Positions 25,471 to 35,052 of a stretch of 64,000 nucleotides of DNA are shown piece by piece. The stretch is from Bacillus sp. E(2018). GTDB taxonomy: Bacteria > Bacillota > Bacilli > Bacillales > Fictibacillaceae. The stretch spans positions 124,001 through 188,000 of the forward strand of contig NZ_SCOL01000001.1 of assembly GCF_005503015.1 (NCBI RefSeq), in the 5' to 3' direction. The notes under the pieces were generated by a model. The model was not told where the DNA came from and made no database searches. It saw nothing but the letters and a program-made list of their open reading frames with translations. The position numbers and the translations under genes were made by a program. The number at the start of each line of letters is the position of its first letter. Within the stretch, counting starts at the first letter, position 1.

Positions 25471-27654
25471 TTAGTCTTCTTTTTTAGTTTCATGATCTAA
25501 AGAATGAACAGACTCCGAATCATTCTCTAAATCCTCTTCTTCAACAAGGTGATTAGGAGTTACTTCTCTGTCTGTTTCAATTTCTTCTCTGTATTCATTG
25601 TCTTGAACTTCAAACTCTTCCATATCACTATCGTCAACTGTAGCTGCAGCTTCATGGTAAGTATCCATAAATCCTAACTTTTGGTCAGTGATTAGAGATT
25701 CTCTCTCACCTAAGGAAAATTGGTCTACTTCTTCTTGTAAAGTAAGCGCAATTTCTTGCAGTTCTGTTGCAGCAATGTTTACTTGGTGGATCGCTTCTTT
25801 TTGGTGAATACTTGAAGCACTAACTTGTTCACTTGTAGCAACAGATTCCTCAGAGATCGCACTTACTTCAAAGAGCTTTTCAGATAAGTTTTCATTAGCG
25901 GATTCAACACGACCAATCGCACTTTTGACTAGTGAGATCCTTCCGTTAATCTGAGAAACATTGTGAATGATGCTCGAGAACGCTTTTTCTGTCTGTTGAA
26001 CAGATTCAACTTGATCAACTCGGTATTGTTCAAAGCGCACCGTTTCTTTTGATAACAATTCCATTTGATTTGTCATCGATTTAACAAGCTGTTGAATTCT
26101 TAGTGCTTCATTCTTAGAACGCTCAGCAAGCTTTCGAACTTCACTGGCAACGACTGAAAAGCCTCTTCCGGCTTCACCAGCTCTTGCGGATTCTATGGCT
26201 GCATTAAGGGCAAGCAGGTCTGTACTTCCAGCGATCTCTTGGATCGTTTCAACAATGGAATTGATCTGTTTGGATTGTTTACTTGCATCTTGAATCTCTG
26301 AGATCAAACTTTGGGCTAATTCTAAAAAGTTCTCAGAATGGATATTTAGTTGATGAACGATATTGGATCCTGCTTTTCCATCGTTCTCAGCCTGAATGGC
26401 ATCTGAAGCAATCTCGTCACTGATCGAAGCCGTTTCTTTTATATATCCAGTCACGTCAGAAAGGAGAAGCGTACATTCTTGCAGGTGATCAGCTTGACTT
26501 TGAGCTCCTGTTGCGACTTGTGAGATCGCTTCTGTTACTTCATCACTTTGTGCGGTAGTTTCTTCTGATACGGCTGCTAAGTTTTGAGATGAGCTCGTAA
26601 GTTTTTCAGCTGCATCTTTTACTTCGTTCATGGACTTTTGCATTTTTTCAGCCATGCGATTGAAGGTTTGAGCTAGTTCTTCCATTTCATCTTTAGAATT
26701 CGTCTCTACTCTGTAAGAGAGGTCACCATCACCAATAATGGAAGCACCTTCTTTTAAAACTGAGATAGACGATTGAATTGAGCGTAATAGCCAAACACCG
26801 ATCACACTTAATATCGATAAGATTACGACACTTAATCCAATTAAACCAATCGTCAGCCAGAACTTAACTGATTTTTGGTTTTTCGTTAGTTCTACATTTT
26901 CCTTCTGCAATTTACTTTCTGCATCTTTCGTTGATTGATCTACAACATTAGCGATCTTTTCAAAAGTCGAAATATCATCCCCGATTTTTTTTGTGATCGA
27001 TTGGATCGTATCTGCAGAAGTTGTATATTTTAATAAATTTGATTTAAACGTAGACAACTGATCCGCTGGCAGATTTTTTTCATCTAACATTCGATCAAAC
27101 GTCTGAGCACTTTCCTTAAAGCTCTCAACCGTCGTGCTGTCATACTTAATATGAACATCTTTTTCATACGTTTGCATCTGCAGTAGTGTGATCAATAAAG
27201 CTTGGTCGTTCATGGCTTTTACTGATCTATAAAAGTTGTTAGATGTTTCGGTCATCATCTGCTTTAATGAGTTAAGTTGAGTGGTAAGACTTGTGGCAGA
27301 ATTAAATGACGTTTGATAAGCAGACAAGTCTTTTTCTATTCCTTTAATTGAAGAACTGTTCGTTTCTTTTGCTACTTTACTTGTTTCCTTTTGTAAGTTA
27401 TTTAATAAAGAAAGCACCTTTTCTTTAGACTCTGTGCTAGGGTCTCTTAAATACTCTTGTTCAAGTTTACGCACTTCATTAAATGTGCTCTGAATATCAT
27501 TACTAGAACGTAATGTTAATTGTACTGAATCTCTTTCTTCTTCCATTTGGGTGTTCTGCCATAAAAATAATCCAATAAATGCAAGTAATAGTACCATTCC
27601 GGCTAAACTGATGAAAAGCATCAGTCGCACTCTTCTTCGTATCGACAAGTTCAT
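25471..27654 (-). CDS. Methyl-accepting chemotaxis protein with acidic C-terminal tail
   Basis: A 727-residue transmembrane chemoreceptor. Helix 1 is [20 protein letters not shown] (about residues 12-31). A long helical extracellular domain follows to about 255, then a second helix ([20 protein letters not shown]), a HAMP domain and the signalling hairpin with the tip [20 protein letters not shown]. After SLGERESL the last ~60 residues are strongly acidic and end LDHETKKED, which is unusual. The ATG at 27654 has GGGGGG 7 bases upstream; earlier in-frame codons reach into the promoter region. Ligand unknown. Confidence 0.9.
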   Translation of the reverse strand: MNLSIRRRVRLMLFISLAGMVLLLAFIGLFLWQNTQMEEERDSVQLTLRSSNDIQSTFNEVRKLEQEYLRDPSTESKEKVLSLLNNLQKETSKVAKETNSSSIKGIEKDLSAYQTSFNSATSLTTQLNSLKQMMTETSNNFYRSVKAMNDQALLITLLQMQTYEKDVHIKYDSTTVESFKESAQTFDRMLDEKNLPADQLSTFKSNLLKYTTSADTIQSITKKIGDDISTFEKIANVVDQSTKDAESKLQKENVELTKNQKSVKFWLTIGLIGLSVVILSILSVIGVWLLRSIQSSISVLKEGASIIGDGDLSYRVETNSKDEMEELAQTFNRMAEKMQKSMNEVKDAAEKLTSSSQNLAAVSEETTAQSDEVTEAISQVATGAQSQADHLQECTLLLSDVTGYIKETASISDEIASDAIQAENDGKAGSNIVHQLNIHSENFLELAQSLISEIQDASKQSKQINSIVETIQEIAGSTDLLALNAAIESARAGEAGRGFSVVASEVRKLAERSKNEALRIQQLVKSMTNQMELLSKETVRFEQYRVDQVESVQQTEKAFSSIIHNVSQINGRISLVKSAIGRVESANENLSEKLFEVSAISEESVATSEQVSASSIHQKEAIHQVNIAATELQEIALTLQEEVDQFSLGERESLITDQKLGFMDTYHEAAATVDDSDMEEFEVQDNEYREEIETDREVTPNHLVEEEDLENDSESVHSLDHETKKED

Positions 27655-27752
27655 ATGAATTCCCCCCTGCCATTTTATCGGTCTTTTTTGAATTATTTTA
27701 AGTTTCAAAGTAAAAAGAATTGTATGTGAAACCAATTAACTTTACACCTGTC

Positions 27753-27780
27753 TTTACATGGGTTTAAAACAAGTTATAAT
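27753..27780 (+). promoter_or_regulatory. Sigma-A-type promoter of the IIC gene
   Basis: TTTACA (27753-27758), a 16-base spacer and a perfect TATAAT (27775-27780), 45 bases before the ATG. Confidence 0.6.
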
Positions 27781-27825
27781 GTTTGAGGGACATGTTTAAC
27801 AGAACAGCTAAAGGAGTCATTTTTA

Positions 27826-28833
27826 ATGAGGGATTTTTTAAATAAAAAAGGGGTAAGTCTTTCACCTAAAACGTATTTTATTACCGGGTTTCAATATTTC
27901 GCACTAGGATTGATGGCTTCGCTTATCGTAGGACTTATTCTTAAAACGATTGGTGAGCAATTAGCTCTTCCATTCTTTACAGATATGGGACAATTAGCGA
28001 TGACTTTGATGGGTCCAGTAATTGGTACAGCTGTGGCGTATGGCTTAAAAGCACCTCCACTCGTTATATTCTCAGCAGGTATAGCGGGGGCCGCAGGCGC
28101 AGACCTGGGGAGTGTAGCCGGATGTTATGTAGCATCATTAATCGCTGTAGAAGTAGGAAAGCTAGTATCTGAAGAAACAAAGTTTGATATTTTAATTACA
28201 CCTGCAGTTACGATTTTGACAGGGTTTACGATTGCCACATTTATTGGACCAGGAATCGATCAATTCATGAAGGCGTTTGGCCAGCTCGTTATGTGGTCAA
28301 CCGATCAGCGTCCTTTGATCATGGGAATCTTAGTAGCCATACTGCTCGGATTTGCATTAACAGGTCCGATATCATCAGCTGCAATAGCGATGATGCTTGG
28401 CTTAGAGGGCCTAGCCGCTGGTGCAGCAACAATCGGTTGTGCCGCACAAATGATTGGGTTTGCTACAAGTTCATACAGGGAAAATGGATTTGGAGGCTTT
28501 TTGACACAAGGGATCGGAACATCAAAACTACAGTTTCCGAATGTAGTGAGAAATCCTTATATCTTAATTCCGCCAACGGTTGCCGGTATCCTATTAGCAC
28601 CCATTGGAACACTCTATTTTCAGATGGAGAATATTCCAGCCGGAGCAGGGATGGGTACGAGTGGTCTCGTAGGGCAAATTATGACGCTCAGGACAATGGG
28701 CTTTACCTTTGAAACGTTTCTTGCTATATTTATTTTGCATTTTATAGGACCAATTATCATTAGTCTTATACTCTCAGAATGGTTAAGAAAAAAAGGATAT
28801 ATTAAATTTGGCGATATGAAGCTGAATCAATAA
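27826..28833 (+). CDS. PTS-type IIC membrane protein (PTS_EIIC_2 family)
   Basis: A 335-residue membrane protein with about nine hydrophobic helices and many Gly/Ala stretches (GIAGAAGADLGSVAG, AIAMMLGLEGLAAGAATIG). It fits the PTS_EIIC_2 family (PF13303), which lacks IIA and IIB domains; none are encoded nearby. The sugar, and whether it works through the phosphotransferase system at all, cannot be told. ytpP follows after 13 bases, so the two are co-transcribed. Confidence 0.75.
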   Translation: MRDFLNKKGVSLSPKTYFITGFQYFALGLMASLIVGLILKTIGEQLALPFFTDMGQLAMTLMGPVIGTAVAYGLKAPPLVIFSAGIAGAAGADLGSVAGCYVASLIAVEVGKLVSEETKFDILITPAVTILTGFTIATFIGPGIDQFMKAFGQLVMWSTDQRPLIMGILVAILLGFALTGPISSAAIAMMLGLEGLAAGAATIGCAAQMIGFATSSYRENGFGGFLTQGIGTSKLQFPNVVRNPYILIPPTVAGILLAPIGTLYFQMENIPAGAGMGTSGLVGQIMTLRTMGFTFETFLAIFILHFIGPIIISLILSEWLRKKGYIKFGDMKLNQ

Positions 28834-28846
28834 GGAGACGATTATA

Positions 28847-29173
28847 ATGGAAAACATAAAATCGATCGAACAGTTTAAAGAAACAATTAAAAAAGATGTT
28901 ACGATAGCTGTTTTTTCTGCAGACTGGTGCCCAGATTGTGTGGTAATCAAGCCGATTCTACCTGAGATCGAAGAAGAATATTCAAACTATCAATTTGTCT
29001 ATGTGGATCGTGACGAACTGATCGAACTATGCCAAGAGCTTGATATTTTTGGTATTCCAAGCTTCCTAGCATTTAAAGACGGCGAAGAAATCGGACGTTA
29101 TGTGAATAAAGAGAGAAAAACAAAAGAGCAGATTGTTACCTTTTTAGAAGAGCTTAACATTCCCTCAAAATAG
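28847..29173 (+). CDS. ytpP: Thioredoxin-like protein YtpP
   Basis: A 108-residue thioredoxin fold. The active site is SADWCPDCVVIKP, so the usual WCGPC is WCPDC, as in YtpP-type proteins; the cis-Pro loop is FGIPSFLAFKDG. Cytosolic disulfide reductase role is inferred. Its neighbour in B. subtilis, ytpQ, follows after queF here. AAGGAG precedes the ATG. Confidence 0.88.
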   Translation: MENIKSIEQFKETIKKDVTIAVFSADWCPDCVVIKPILPEIEEEYSNYQFVYVDRDELIELCQELDIFGIPSFLAFKDGEEIGRYVNKERKTKEQIVTFLEELNIPSK

Positions 29174-29234
29174 GTCAAAAGAGTATGTTATAATAACAAA
29201 AAATGATTTTTTTAAGTGAAGGGAAGTATTTTTG

Positions 29235-29660
29235 ATGGCTAAAGTTGAAGTAAATCACAGTAAATATGAAGGAATTCGTTTTGACATCCAAGATGAGAAC
29301 GTAATCCTCGTTGATATATTAGAAACCATTCCTTATGAGTATGTAGGAAAAGATACAATGGTAACCATTCCTACAACTGAATTTACATCTGTGTGTCCTT
29401 GGTCAGGTCTTCCGGACTTTGCTGATATTATCATCAGCTACATTCCAAATGAAGATTTAGTAGAAATGAAGTCATTGAAGTATTATCTAACTTCATATCG
29501 TAACGTTGGAATCTACCAAGAGCATGCAACAAATCGTATTTTGGAAGATCTCGTGAAGCTGCTTAAACCTAAGTATATTAAAGTAGTTGGAAACTGGAAC
29601 GCACGTGGCGGACTAGGAACAGAAGTAGTAGTAGAATATAAAGAAGAGAACAGCAAGTAA
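29235..29660 (+). CDS. queF: NADPH-dependent preQ0 reductase QueF
   Basis: Reduces the nitrile of preQ0 to preQ1; a 141-residue unimodular enzyme. The catalytic Cys and Asp are in TEFTSVCPWSGLPDFADI, and the NADPH-binding QueF motif is VEMKSLKYYL. The following YRNVGIYQEH has Gln where B. subtilis QueF has the catalytic-pocket His (FHE); as I recall this variant is normal in a cyanobacterial-like branch. The ATG at 29235 follows GAAGGGA by 10 bases. It is separate from queDEC, lies between ytpP and ytpQ, and has no preQ1 riboswitch that I can see. Confidence 0.85.
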   Translation: MAKVEVNHSKYEGIRFDIQDENVILVDILETIPYEYVGKDTMVTIPTTEFTSVCPWSGLPDFADIIISYIPNEDLVEMKSLKYYLTSYRNVGIYQEHATNRILEDLVKLLKPKYIKVVGNWNARGGLGTEVVVEYKEENSK

Positions 29661-29667
29661 ACGAACA

Positions 29668-29692
29668 AAACCTCCATTAGGAGGTTTTTCAC
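29668..29692 (+). terminator. Terminator after queF
   Basis: AAACCTCC and GGAGGTTT with an ATTA loop, followed by TTC. Confidence 0.82.
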
Positions 29693-29731
29693 GTTACGTG
29701 TAATCGTTGTTTAGGAAAGGAGGATTCATAT

Positions 29732-30547
29732 ATGAGCAGTTCCATTAAACTAAAGAAAACCTTACAAGAGAAATTAATGAGTCCAACCCGGGAATTTTTA
29801 TATGATAGAGAAGAGGAAACGCTGCGAATTACGAATAAGATAACGGGTAAAGGGGTCTCTTTATCTCTCGGTGGGCTCAGTGCACGCTGGTCGAAAGAAA
29901 AAGATGAGCTTATCAATAAACTTGTTTATTACGTAGAAGAAGGTTTGAACGCACCTTCTCATGAAGGCGAGGATTCTAATAGCTTATCCCGCATCTTTCC
30001 GGTCATTCGTTCTGCATCCTTTCCTGTAGAAACGCCAGAAGGAGAAGAACTATTCTATCAAGAACACACAGCAGAGACTAGAATATATTATGCTTTAGAC
30101 CTAGGCAAAACCTACAAACTTCTTACGAATAATAAGATGAGAGAGTTAAAGGTTGAAAAGTCTCAAATACTTGATTCGGCAAAGTTCAATGTAAAGCGTT
30201 TATCAACAGATCATAAAGCAGATCAAGTTGCAGGAAATACGTTCTTCTTTTTAAACCATAACGATGGATATGATGCGAGCAGAATCCTAAACATTGCTTT
30301 CTTAGAAGAGATGAAGAAGAATATCTCAGGAGAAATGGCAGTAGCTATACCACACCAGGATGTTCTGATCGTTGCAGATATTAAGAATAAGCAAGGATAC
30401 GATATCTTGGCTCAGATGGCGATGCAGTTCTTTATGAACGGAAGGGTGCCGATTACAGCTTTACCGTTTATGTATGACAACAAAGAGTTAGAACCTGTCT
30501 TTATTTTAGCTAAGAATAGACCAATAGAAGAAGAAACAACTGATTGA
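29732..30547 (+). CDS. ytpQ: DUF1444 family protein YtpQ
   Basis: A 271-residue cytosolic protein of the DUF1444 family, matching B. subtilis YtpQ in position and pattern: FPVIRSASFP, then HTAETRIYYALDLGKTYKLL, NHNDGYDASRILN and ILAKNRPI. No function is established. AAAGGAGG lies 8 bases before the ATG. The next gene in B. subtilis, ytpR, is missing here. Confidence 0.85.
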   Translation: MSSSIKLKKTLQEKLMSPTREFLYDREEETLRITNKITGKGVSLSLGGLSARWSKEKDELINKLVYYVEEGLNAPSHEGEDSNSLSRIFPVIRSASFPVETPEGEELFYQEHTAETRIYYALDLGKTYKLLTNNKMRELKVEKSQILDSAKFNVKRLSTDHKADQVAGNTFFFLNHNDGYDASRILNIAFLEEMKKNISGEMAVAIPHQDVLIVADIKNKQGYDILAQMAMQFFMNGRVPITALPFMYDNKELEPVFILAKNRPIEEETTD

Positions 30548-30552
30548 TTGAT

Positions 30553-30582
30553 AAAAGCCGCTAGATCATCTAGTGGTTTTTA
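30553..30582 (+). terminator. Terminator after ytpQ
   Basis: CCGCTAGA and TCTAGTGG pair (one G-U) around TCA, with A and T tracts outside. Confidence 0.82.
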
Positions 30583-30686
30583 TTTCTTATCTTTAACATG
30601 CATGTGCTACAGATGAATATTTAGACTATTGTTTCTCTTCTATTTTCGCTACAATAAAGAAACAACCAACAGAAATAGGTGAGAAG

Positions 30687-33395
30687 ATGAGTTGGATAAA
30701 AAAATTAATGAACACGTTTTTTGACGATGAAAATGAAGATGATTCCTACTATGAGGAAGAGAGAACGAGAAGCCAGGATTCTGTAAAAAAACAGCAAGCA
30801 CCCGAAAAAATGGAGAATGCTCAGAAGGCGAAGCCAGCTTCCTTTGCAAGCAATGGAAGAAAACCGTCTCCTTCACATATTCAACATCCTGCGAAAATGC
30901 TGCACAAGTATCCAGAGAATGCGCCATTTCGTTTTCCAGTGATCCCAGATGAAAAAACGGTAAAACCACCTGCACAAAGACATACATATCAGCAGAAAGA
31001 GACACATTCGTATAAAGATCCAGTTAGGGAAGAAAAGTCCTACCGAGAAGAACGTCCTGTTCGTGAGCAACGTCCTCACCAAAATGACAATAGAAGATCT
31101 AAAGGTAAGTCTTCTAGCTTTAACCAAGAACCAAAACGACAAGCTTTCAAAGCTTCAAACGTTCCTTCACCTGTTTACGGATACGAAAGAAGAAATAAAA
31201 GTGATGCACAGATTAAGCCAGAACAAAAGGAAACCACTCCTGAGGTGAAATCGAGGTTTACACCAACAGATGTTCCATCTCCTGTATACGGATATGGTAA
31301 GAGAAAGCCTGAAGGCATTTTATTCATCGGAAGAGATATTCCGGAAAAGAATTCTGTGACAGAAGAACTTTTAAAGACTGTTGAAGAAGTTTTACCTGCT
31401 GCAACACCAGAAAGCTCACCAATTTCTCAAGAAAAAGAGATTGTAAGTGAAGCTTCTCATTTGCAAAAGGCAAACAATAGCATCGTTGATCCCGCCCAAG
31501 AACAGGTCGAAGATGAAATAATAAATGTCGATGAGAATTTAGCTGAAGAAGAAAAACCTACTGAGCCGCTTGAAATGATTGCTGAACTCGATGAAGTGTA
31601 TGTGTCAGAGGAAAGTCACGAGGTTCACACTTCAAACGTAGAGAAACAAAATGAAACAAGCGAAGCTGTAGATGTGTCTGAAGTTGTTGTGAAACCCACG
31701 GAAAGACGTGAAACGCAACCTGTTCAAGAGATCACTCCTAGTTTGGTAGAAGAAAAGCAAGAACAAGAACATGTAGTTATTGAACAAGTACAGCCAAAGA
31801 AAGAAGCTCCTAAAAGTGGGGGGCAATTCGTTCCTTTTAATGTGCTGATGTTAAAAAAAGACAGGAAGTCACTAACACGCCCTGTTTCCACAACAGAAAT
31901 TCAAAAGTCGGAAAGCAGACAAGCAACAAGAACAGAACTAAACATTCATCAAAGTGTTGAAGCTGTAAAGAACCAGTTGTTTGTCCCTTTGTCATTATTA
32001 AATAAAGCAAAGATTTCACTCGAAGATGATGACCTTTGGTTAAACGAACAAAAGCACACACTCCAGTCAACACTGGATAACTTTAATGTGAATGCAAAAG
32101 TGGTCCACATGACAAAAGGTCCAGCAGTTACACGTTTTGAAGTTCAACCTGCTCCAGGTGTAAAGGTAAATAAGATAACAAATCTTACAGATGATATAAA
32201 GCTTAGCCTGGCCGCTCGAGACATCAGAATTGAAGCGCCCATTCCAGGAAAGAATGCTATTGGTATAGAAGTGCCGAACCAGCATAGCAGGGCTGTTTAT
32301 TTACGCGAGATCATTGAAGATGATGTGTTTAAGGATTCAGCATCCTCCTTAACTGTAGCTCTCGGATTAGACATTTCAGGAGCACCTTTAGTGACAGATC
32401 TCCAAAAGATGCCGCACGGACTTATTGCAGGAGCGACGGGATCAGGAAAGAGTGTTTGTATCAATTCTATTCTTGTGAGCTTGCTGTATAAAGCAAAGCC
32501 CGAGGATGTGAGATTGTTGCTTGTCGATCCTAAAATGGTCGAGCTCGCGCCATACAATCATATTCCTCACCTAGTGACTCCTGTTATCACAGATGCAAAA
32601 GAAGCAACGGCTGCTTTAAAATGGGCGGTCGAAGAAATGGAACGTCGTTACGAAGAGTTTGCAAAAACAGGTGTACGAGAGATTAAGCGTTACAATCAAA
32701 AGATGGAAGAAGAGCAACATTATAAAAATAAGATGCCGTATATTGTTGTGGTAATCGATGAGTTGGCTGACTTGATGATGGTTTCACCGCAAGAAGTTGA
32801 AGAAGCGATCTGCCGGATTGCTCAGAAGGCAAGAGCCTGTGGAATCCATCTTCTACTCGCAACACAGCGGCCATCCGTAGATGTTATCACAGGACTTATC
32901 AAAGCCAATGTGCCAACTCGTACAGCATTCGCAGTTTCGTCTGCCATTGATTCACGAACGATTCTAGATATGAGTGGTGCAGAGCGATTATTAGGACGAG
33001 GCGATATGCTCTTTATGGAGAACGGCTCGAACAAAGCGGTTCGTATTCAAGGAACGTTCGTATCTGATGAAGAAATTGAAGAAGTGACACGTTACGTAAA
33101 AGAAGAGTATCAGACGGAATATCTTTTTACTCGTGAAGAACTGATTCAGCATCAGCAAACAACAGAAGTAGAAGACGAACTCTTTGAAGAAGCTTGTTAT
33201 TACGTTATCGAAGTAGGGGCAGCATCCTCTTCTAGCTTACAGCGCAGATTTAGAATCGGTTACAACCGTGCAGCAAGATTGGTAGACATGATGGAAAGCT
33301 TCGGCCTCGTCTCTGAAACGATGGGAAGTAAACCAAGACATGTTCTTCTTACACAAGAAGAACTAGAGAATCGTTTATATAGTGGTGTAGAGTAA
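30687..33395 (+). CDS. sftA: DNA translocase SftA (YtpS)
   Basis: Soluble FtsK/SpoIIIE-type ATPase that moves DNA away from the closing septum; 902 residues. It lacks the N-terminal membrane helices of SpoIIIE. Residues 1-410 are a charged, Pro/Gln/Glu-rich linker with a repeated VPSPVYGY motif. The motor follows: Walker A GATGSGKSVC (about 581-590), Walker B YIVVVIDELADLM (about 685), ATQRPSVDVITG, and a C-terminal gamma winged helix (SSLQRRFRIGYNRAARL) that reads the DNA. AGGTGAG precedes the ATG. Confidence 0.92.
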   Translation: MSWIKKLMNTFFDDENEDDSYYEEERTRSQDSVKKQQAPEKMENAQKAKPASFASNGRKPSPSHIQHPAKMLHKYPENAPFRFPVIPDEKTVKPPAQRHTYQQKETHSYKDPVREEKSYREERPVREQRPHQNDNRRSKGKSSSFNQEPKRQAFKASNVPSPVYGYERRNKSDAQIKPEQKETTPEVKSRFTPTDVPSPVYGYGKRKPEGILFIGRDIPEKNSVTEELLKTVEEVLPAATPESSPISQEKEIVSEASHLQKANNSIVDPAQEQVEDEIINVDENLAEEEKPTEPLEMIAELDEVYVSEESHEVHTSNVEKQNETSEAVDVSEVVVKPTERRETQPVQEITPSLVEEKQEQEHVVIEQVQPKKEAPKSGGQFVPFNVLMLKKDRKSLTRPVSTTEIQKSESRQATRTELNIHQSVEAVKNQLFVPLSLLNKAKISLEDDDLWLNEQKHTLQSTLDNFNVNAKVVHMTKGPAVTRFEVQPAPGVKVNKITNLTDDIKLSLAARDIRIEAPIPGKNAIGIEVPNQHSRAVYLREIIEDDVFKDSASSLTVALGLDISGAPLVTDLQKMPHGLIAGATGSGKSVCINSILVSLLYKAKPEDVRLLLVDPKMVELAPYNHIPHLVTPVITDAKEATAALKWAVEEMERRYEEFAKTGVREIKRYNQKMEEEQHYKNKMPYIVVVIDELADLMMVSPQEVEEAICRIAQKARACGIHLLLATQRPSVDVITGLIKANVPTRTAFAVSSAIDSRTILDMSGAERLLGRGDMLFMENGSNKAVRIQGTFVSDEEIEEVTRYVKEEYQTEYLFTREELIQHQQTTEVEDELFEEACYYVIEVGAASSSSLQRRFRIGYNRAARLVDMMESFGLVSETMGSKPRHVLLTQEELENRLYSGVE

Positions 33396-33406
33396 TAAAG
33401 TAACAA

Positions 33407-33450
33407 GAAAGAGCTGATTGTGGGGGACGCCTTACAGCGGCTCTTTTTTT
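33407..33450 (+). terminator. Terminator after sftA
   Basis: AAAGAGC near 33409 pairs with GCTCTTT near 33439 with a bulge, followed by a T run. Confidence 0.65.
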
Positions 33451-33491
33451 GTAGCAGGGTGGCTTTCTCTGCAATTTAACAGAAAGTAAGG

Positions 33492-33580
33492 ATATCGGCA
33501 AAAATAACATGATATCGACAAGAAATAGAATATATCGGCTATAAAAAGCCTTTTAACGGCAAGTTTCCGATTATATCGGC
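33492..33580. repeat. ATATCGGC array, about 20-base period
   Basis: Five units end in CGGC or CGAC at 33499, 33519, 33539, 33560 and 33580, so the spacing is 20, 20, 21 and 20. Four carry ATATCGGC or ATATCGAC, one reads TTAACGGC. The DNA between units is A/T-rich and not conserved. It fills most of the 340-base gap between sftA and pncB and has no ORF. Confidence 0.8.
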
Positions 33581-33736
33581 AAATTTGACATATTATAATT
33601 TTTTTTCGCTTTCTCGATATGGACCACAGTTAACAATCAAATGATTTTCTTGAGTTATTGTGCCTTGTTCGCTATTATAGTGTGGGGAATAGTTCCCTTC
33701 TTTTATACCTTGGAAAAAGTCATGAGGAGTAAAGTA

Positions 33737-34834
33737 ATGAAAGAGATAGAATTAAAGCTGCAAGGAAAAATCAAGCGGCTCACGAATAAAACATTTAAAT
33801 TTGATGAACGGATCAGGGAAGGTTGGTTCTCTGCTGTTTATTTTCTTAAAACATGTGAGATTGTAGAATCATTCAAACCAGATAATATCGTAACGATGCA
33901 ATTTTTTCAAAAAAGTGACGCCGTCTTATGCGGTTCAGATGAAGCGATCGCTCTTATCAAAACGTTTGCTAAGGATGTAGATTCTTTAGAGATTCATTCT
34001 TTAAAAGATGGAGATAAAATCTCTCCGTTTGAAACGGTGCTAACGATCAAGGGGCCTTATCAAAACTTCGGTTTCTTAGAAGGCATGATCGATGGAATCC
34101 TAGCCAGAAGAACTTCGGTTGCTACGAATGTTTATAATGTTGTTAAAGCTGCAAGTAAATCTGGCGTTCAGAAACCAGTCATCTTTATGGGAGACCGAGA
34201 TGACCATTTTGCACAGCAAGCTGGAGATGGTTATGCCTCTTATATTGGAGGTTCAACCGCTCAAGCTACACATGCGATGAATGAATGGTGGGGTAAAAAA
34301 GGGATGGGCACAATGCCGCATGCTCTTATTCAAATCTTTAATGGGGATATTGTAGAAGCTACGAAGGCTTATCACGCGAAATACCCTGAAGACGATCTTA
34401 TCTCACTTGTTGACTATAACAACGATGTGATTACAGATGCTTTGAAAGTAGCGAGAGAGTTTGGCGAGACTTTAAAAGGGGTAAGGGTTGATACTTCACG
34501 AACGATGGTCGATCAATATTTCTTTAGAAACCCTGATGTACTAGGTTCTTTTGATCCTAGGGGTGTGAATCCAGAACTGATTTTTGCACTTCGAAAAGCG
34601 CTGGATGAAGAGGGCTTCCAACATGTTAAAATCGTTGTAAGTGGTGGATTTAAAAAAGAAAGAATCGAGCAGTTTGAAGAACAAAAAGTCCCTGTAGATA
34701 TATATGGGGTAGGCAGTAATCTATTAAAGATCAACATCGGATTCACTGGTGATAACGTTATGATGAATGAACATCATCAAGCAAAAGCAGGAAGAATCTA
34801 TCGACATAATCCTAGATTAGAGCTAGTGGAATAA
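33737..34834 (+). CDS. pncB: Nicotinate phosphoribosyltransferase
   Basis: Joins nicotinate to PRPP to give nicotinate mononucleotide for NAD salvage; 365 residues. The core has IDGILARRTSVATN, FMGDRDDHFAQQ, GVRVDTSRTMVDQYF and the phosphate-binding VVSGGFKKERI. It is of the shorter type, not the ~490-residue type. The ATG at 33737 has GAGGAG 7 bases upstream; the longer frame start at 33641 begins with a hydrophobic run that has no ribosome-binding site. It is not part of the B. subtilis order at this position. Confidence 0.85.
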   Translation: MKEIELKLQGKIKRLTNKTFKFDERIREGWFSAVYFLKTCEIVESFKPDNIVTMQFFQKSDAVLCGSDEAIALIKTFAKDVDSLEIHSLKDGDKISPFETVLTIKGPYQNFGFLEGMIDGILARRTSVATNVYNVVKAASKSGVQKPVIFMGDRDDHFAQQAGDGYASYIGGSTAQATHAMNEWWGKKGMGTMPHALIQIFNGDIVEATKAYHAKYPEDDLISLVDYNNDVITDALKVAREFGETLKGVRVDTSRTMVDQYFFRNPDVLGSFDPRGVNPELIFALRKALDEEGFQHVKIVVSGGFKKERIEQFEEQKVPVDIYGVGSNLLKINIGFTGDNVMMNEHHQAKAGRIYRHNPRLELVE

Positions 34835-34928
34835 TAGCTATTATTATTTTGGAAAAGTTGGGAAAAATAGATAAAAAGCTCTATTAGACTTTTATCATTT
34901 GTCTATCATGGTGATTGGACATCAACTT

Positions 34929-34937
34929 TGCTATAAT
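34929..34937 (+). promoter_or_regulatory. Extended -10 promoter candidate for murC
   Basis: TGC immediately precedes a perfect TATAAT (34932-34937), 115 bases before the murC ATG. No good -35 is seen at 17 bases. The rest of the 34835-35052 gap holds nothing I recognise. Confidence 0.45.
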
Positions 34938-35052
34938 GGTTCAAGTATTCCGAATCAAGCCTGACTGTGCAATAAATAACCGTTTCAGACAGCAGGCATA
35001 TAATAATACAAATAGGCCTTTTAGAAGGTGTTCTTTTTGTGGAGGGCTATAC

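Noticed and set aside
28293..28712. 139-codon plus-strand frame inside the IIC gene
   Set aside because: It is a shifted frame of the membrane protein, Ser/Arg-rich, with no start signal.
29600..29640. QueF-like archaeosine (QueF-L) function
   Set aside because: The NADPH-binding motif EMKSLKYY is intact in this protein, which fits the reductase and not the amidinotransferase-type QueF-L.
30649..31005. 118-codon minus-strand frame over the start of sftA
   Set aside because: No ribosome-binding site or recognisable domain; it lies opposite the low-complexity SftA linker.
33492..33580. CRISPR-like array
   Set aside because: Units are only 8 bases with 12-base spacers; there is no longer repeat and no cas gene nearby.
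33585..33599. Promoter for pncB from TTGACA and TATAAT
   Set aside because: The two hexamers are perfect but only 3 bases apart, so they cannot work together.
33641..33736. Hydrophobic N-terminal extension of the nicotinate phosphoribosyltransferase
   Set aside because: It looks like a signal anchor but lacks a ribosome-binding site, and the enzyme is cytosolic; the ATG at 33737 is well placed.
34915..35052. 46-residue N-terminal extension of MurC
   Set aside because: It overlaps a promoter-like TATAAT and the MurC family starts at the [11 protein letters not shown] position.
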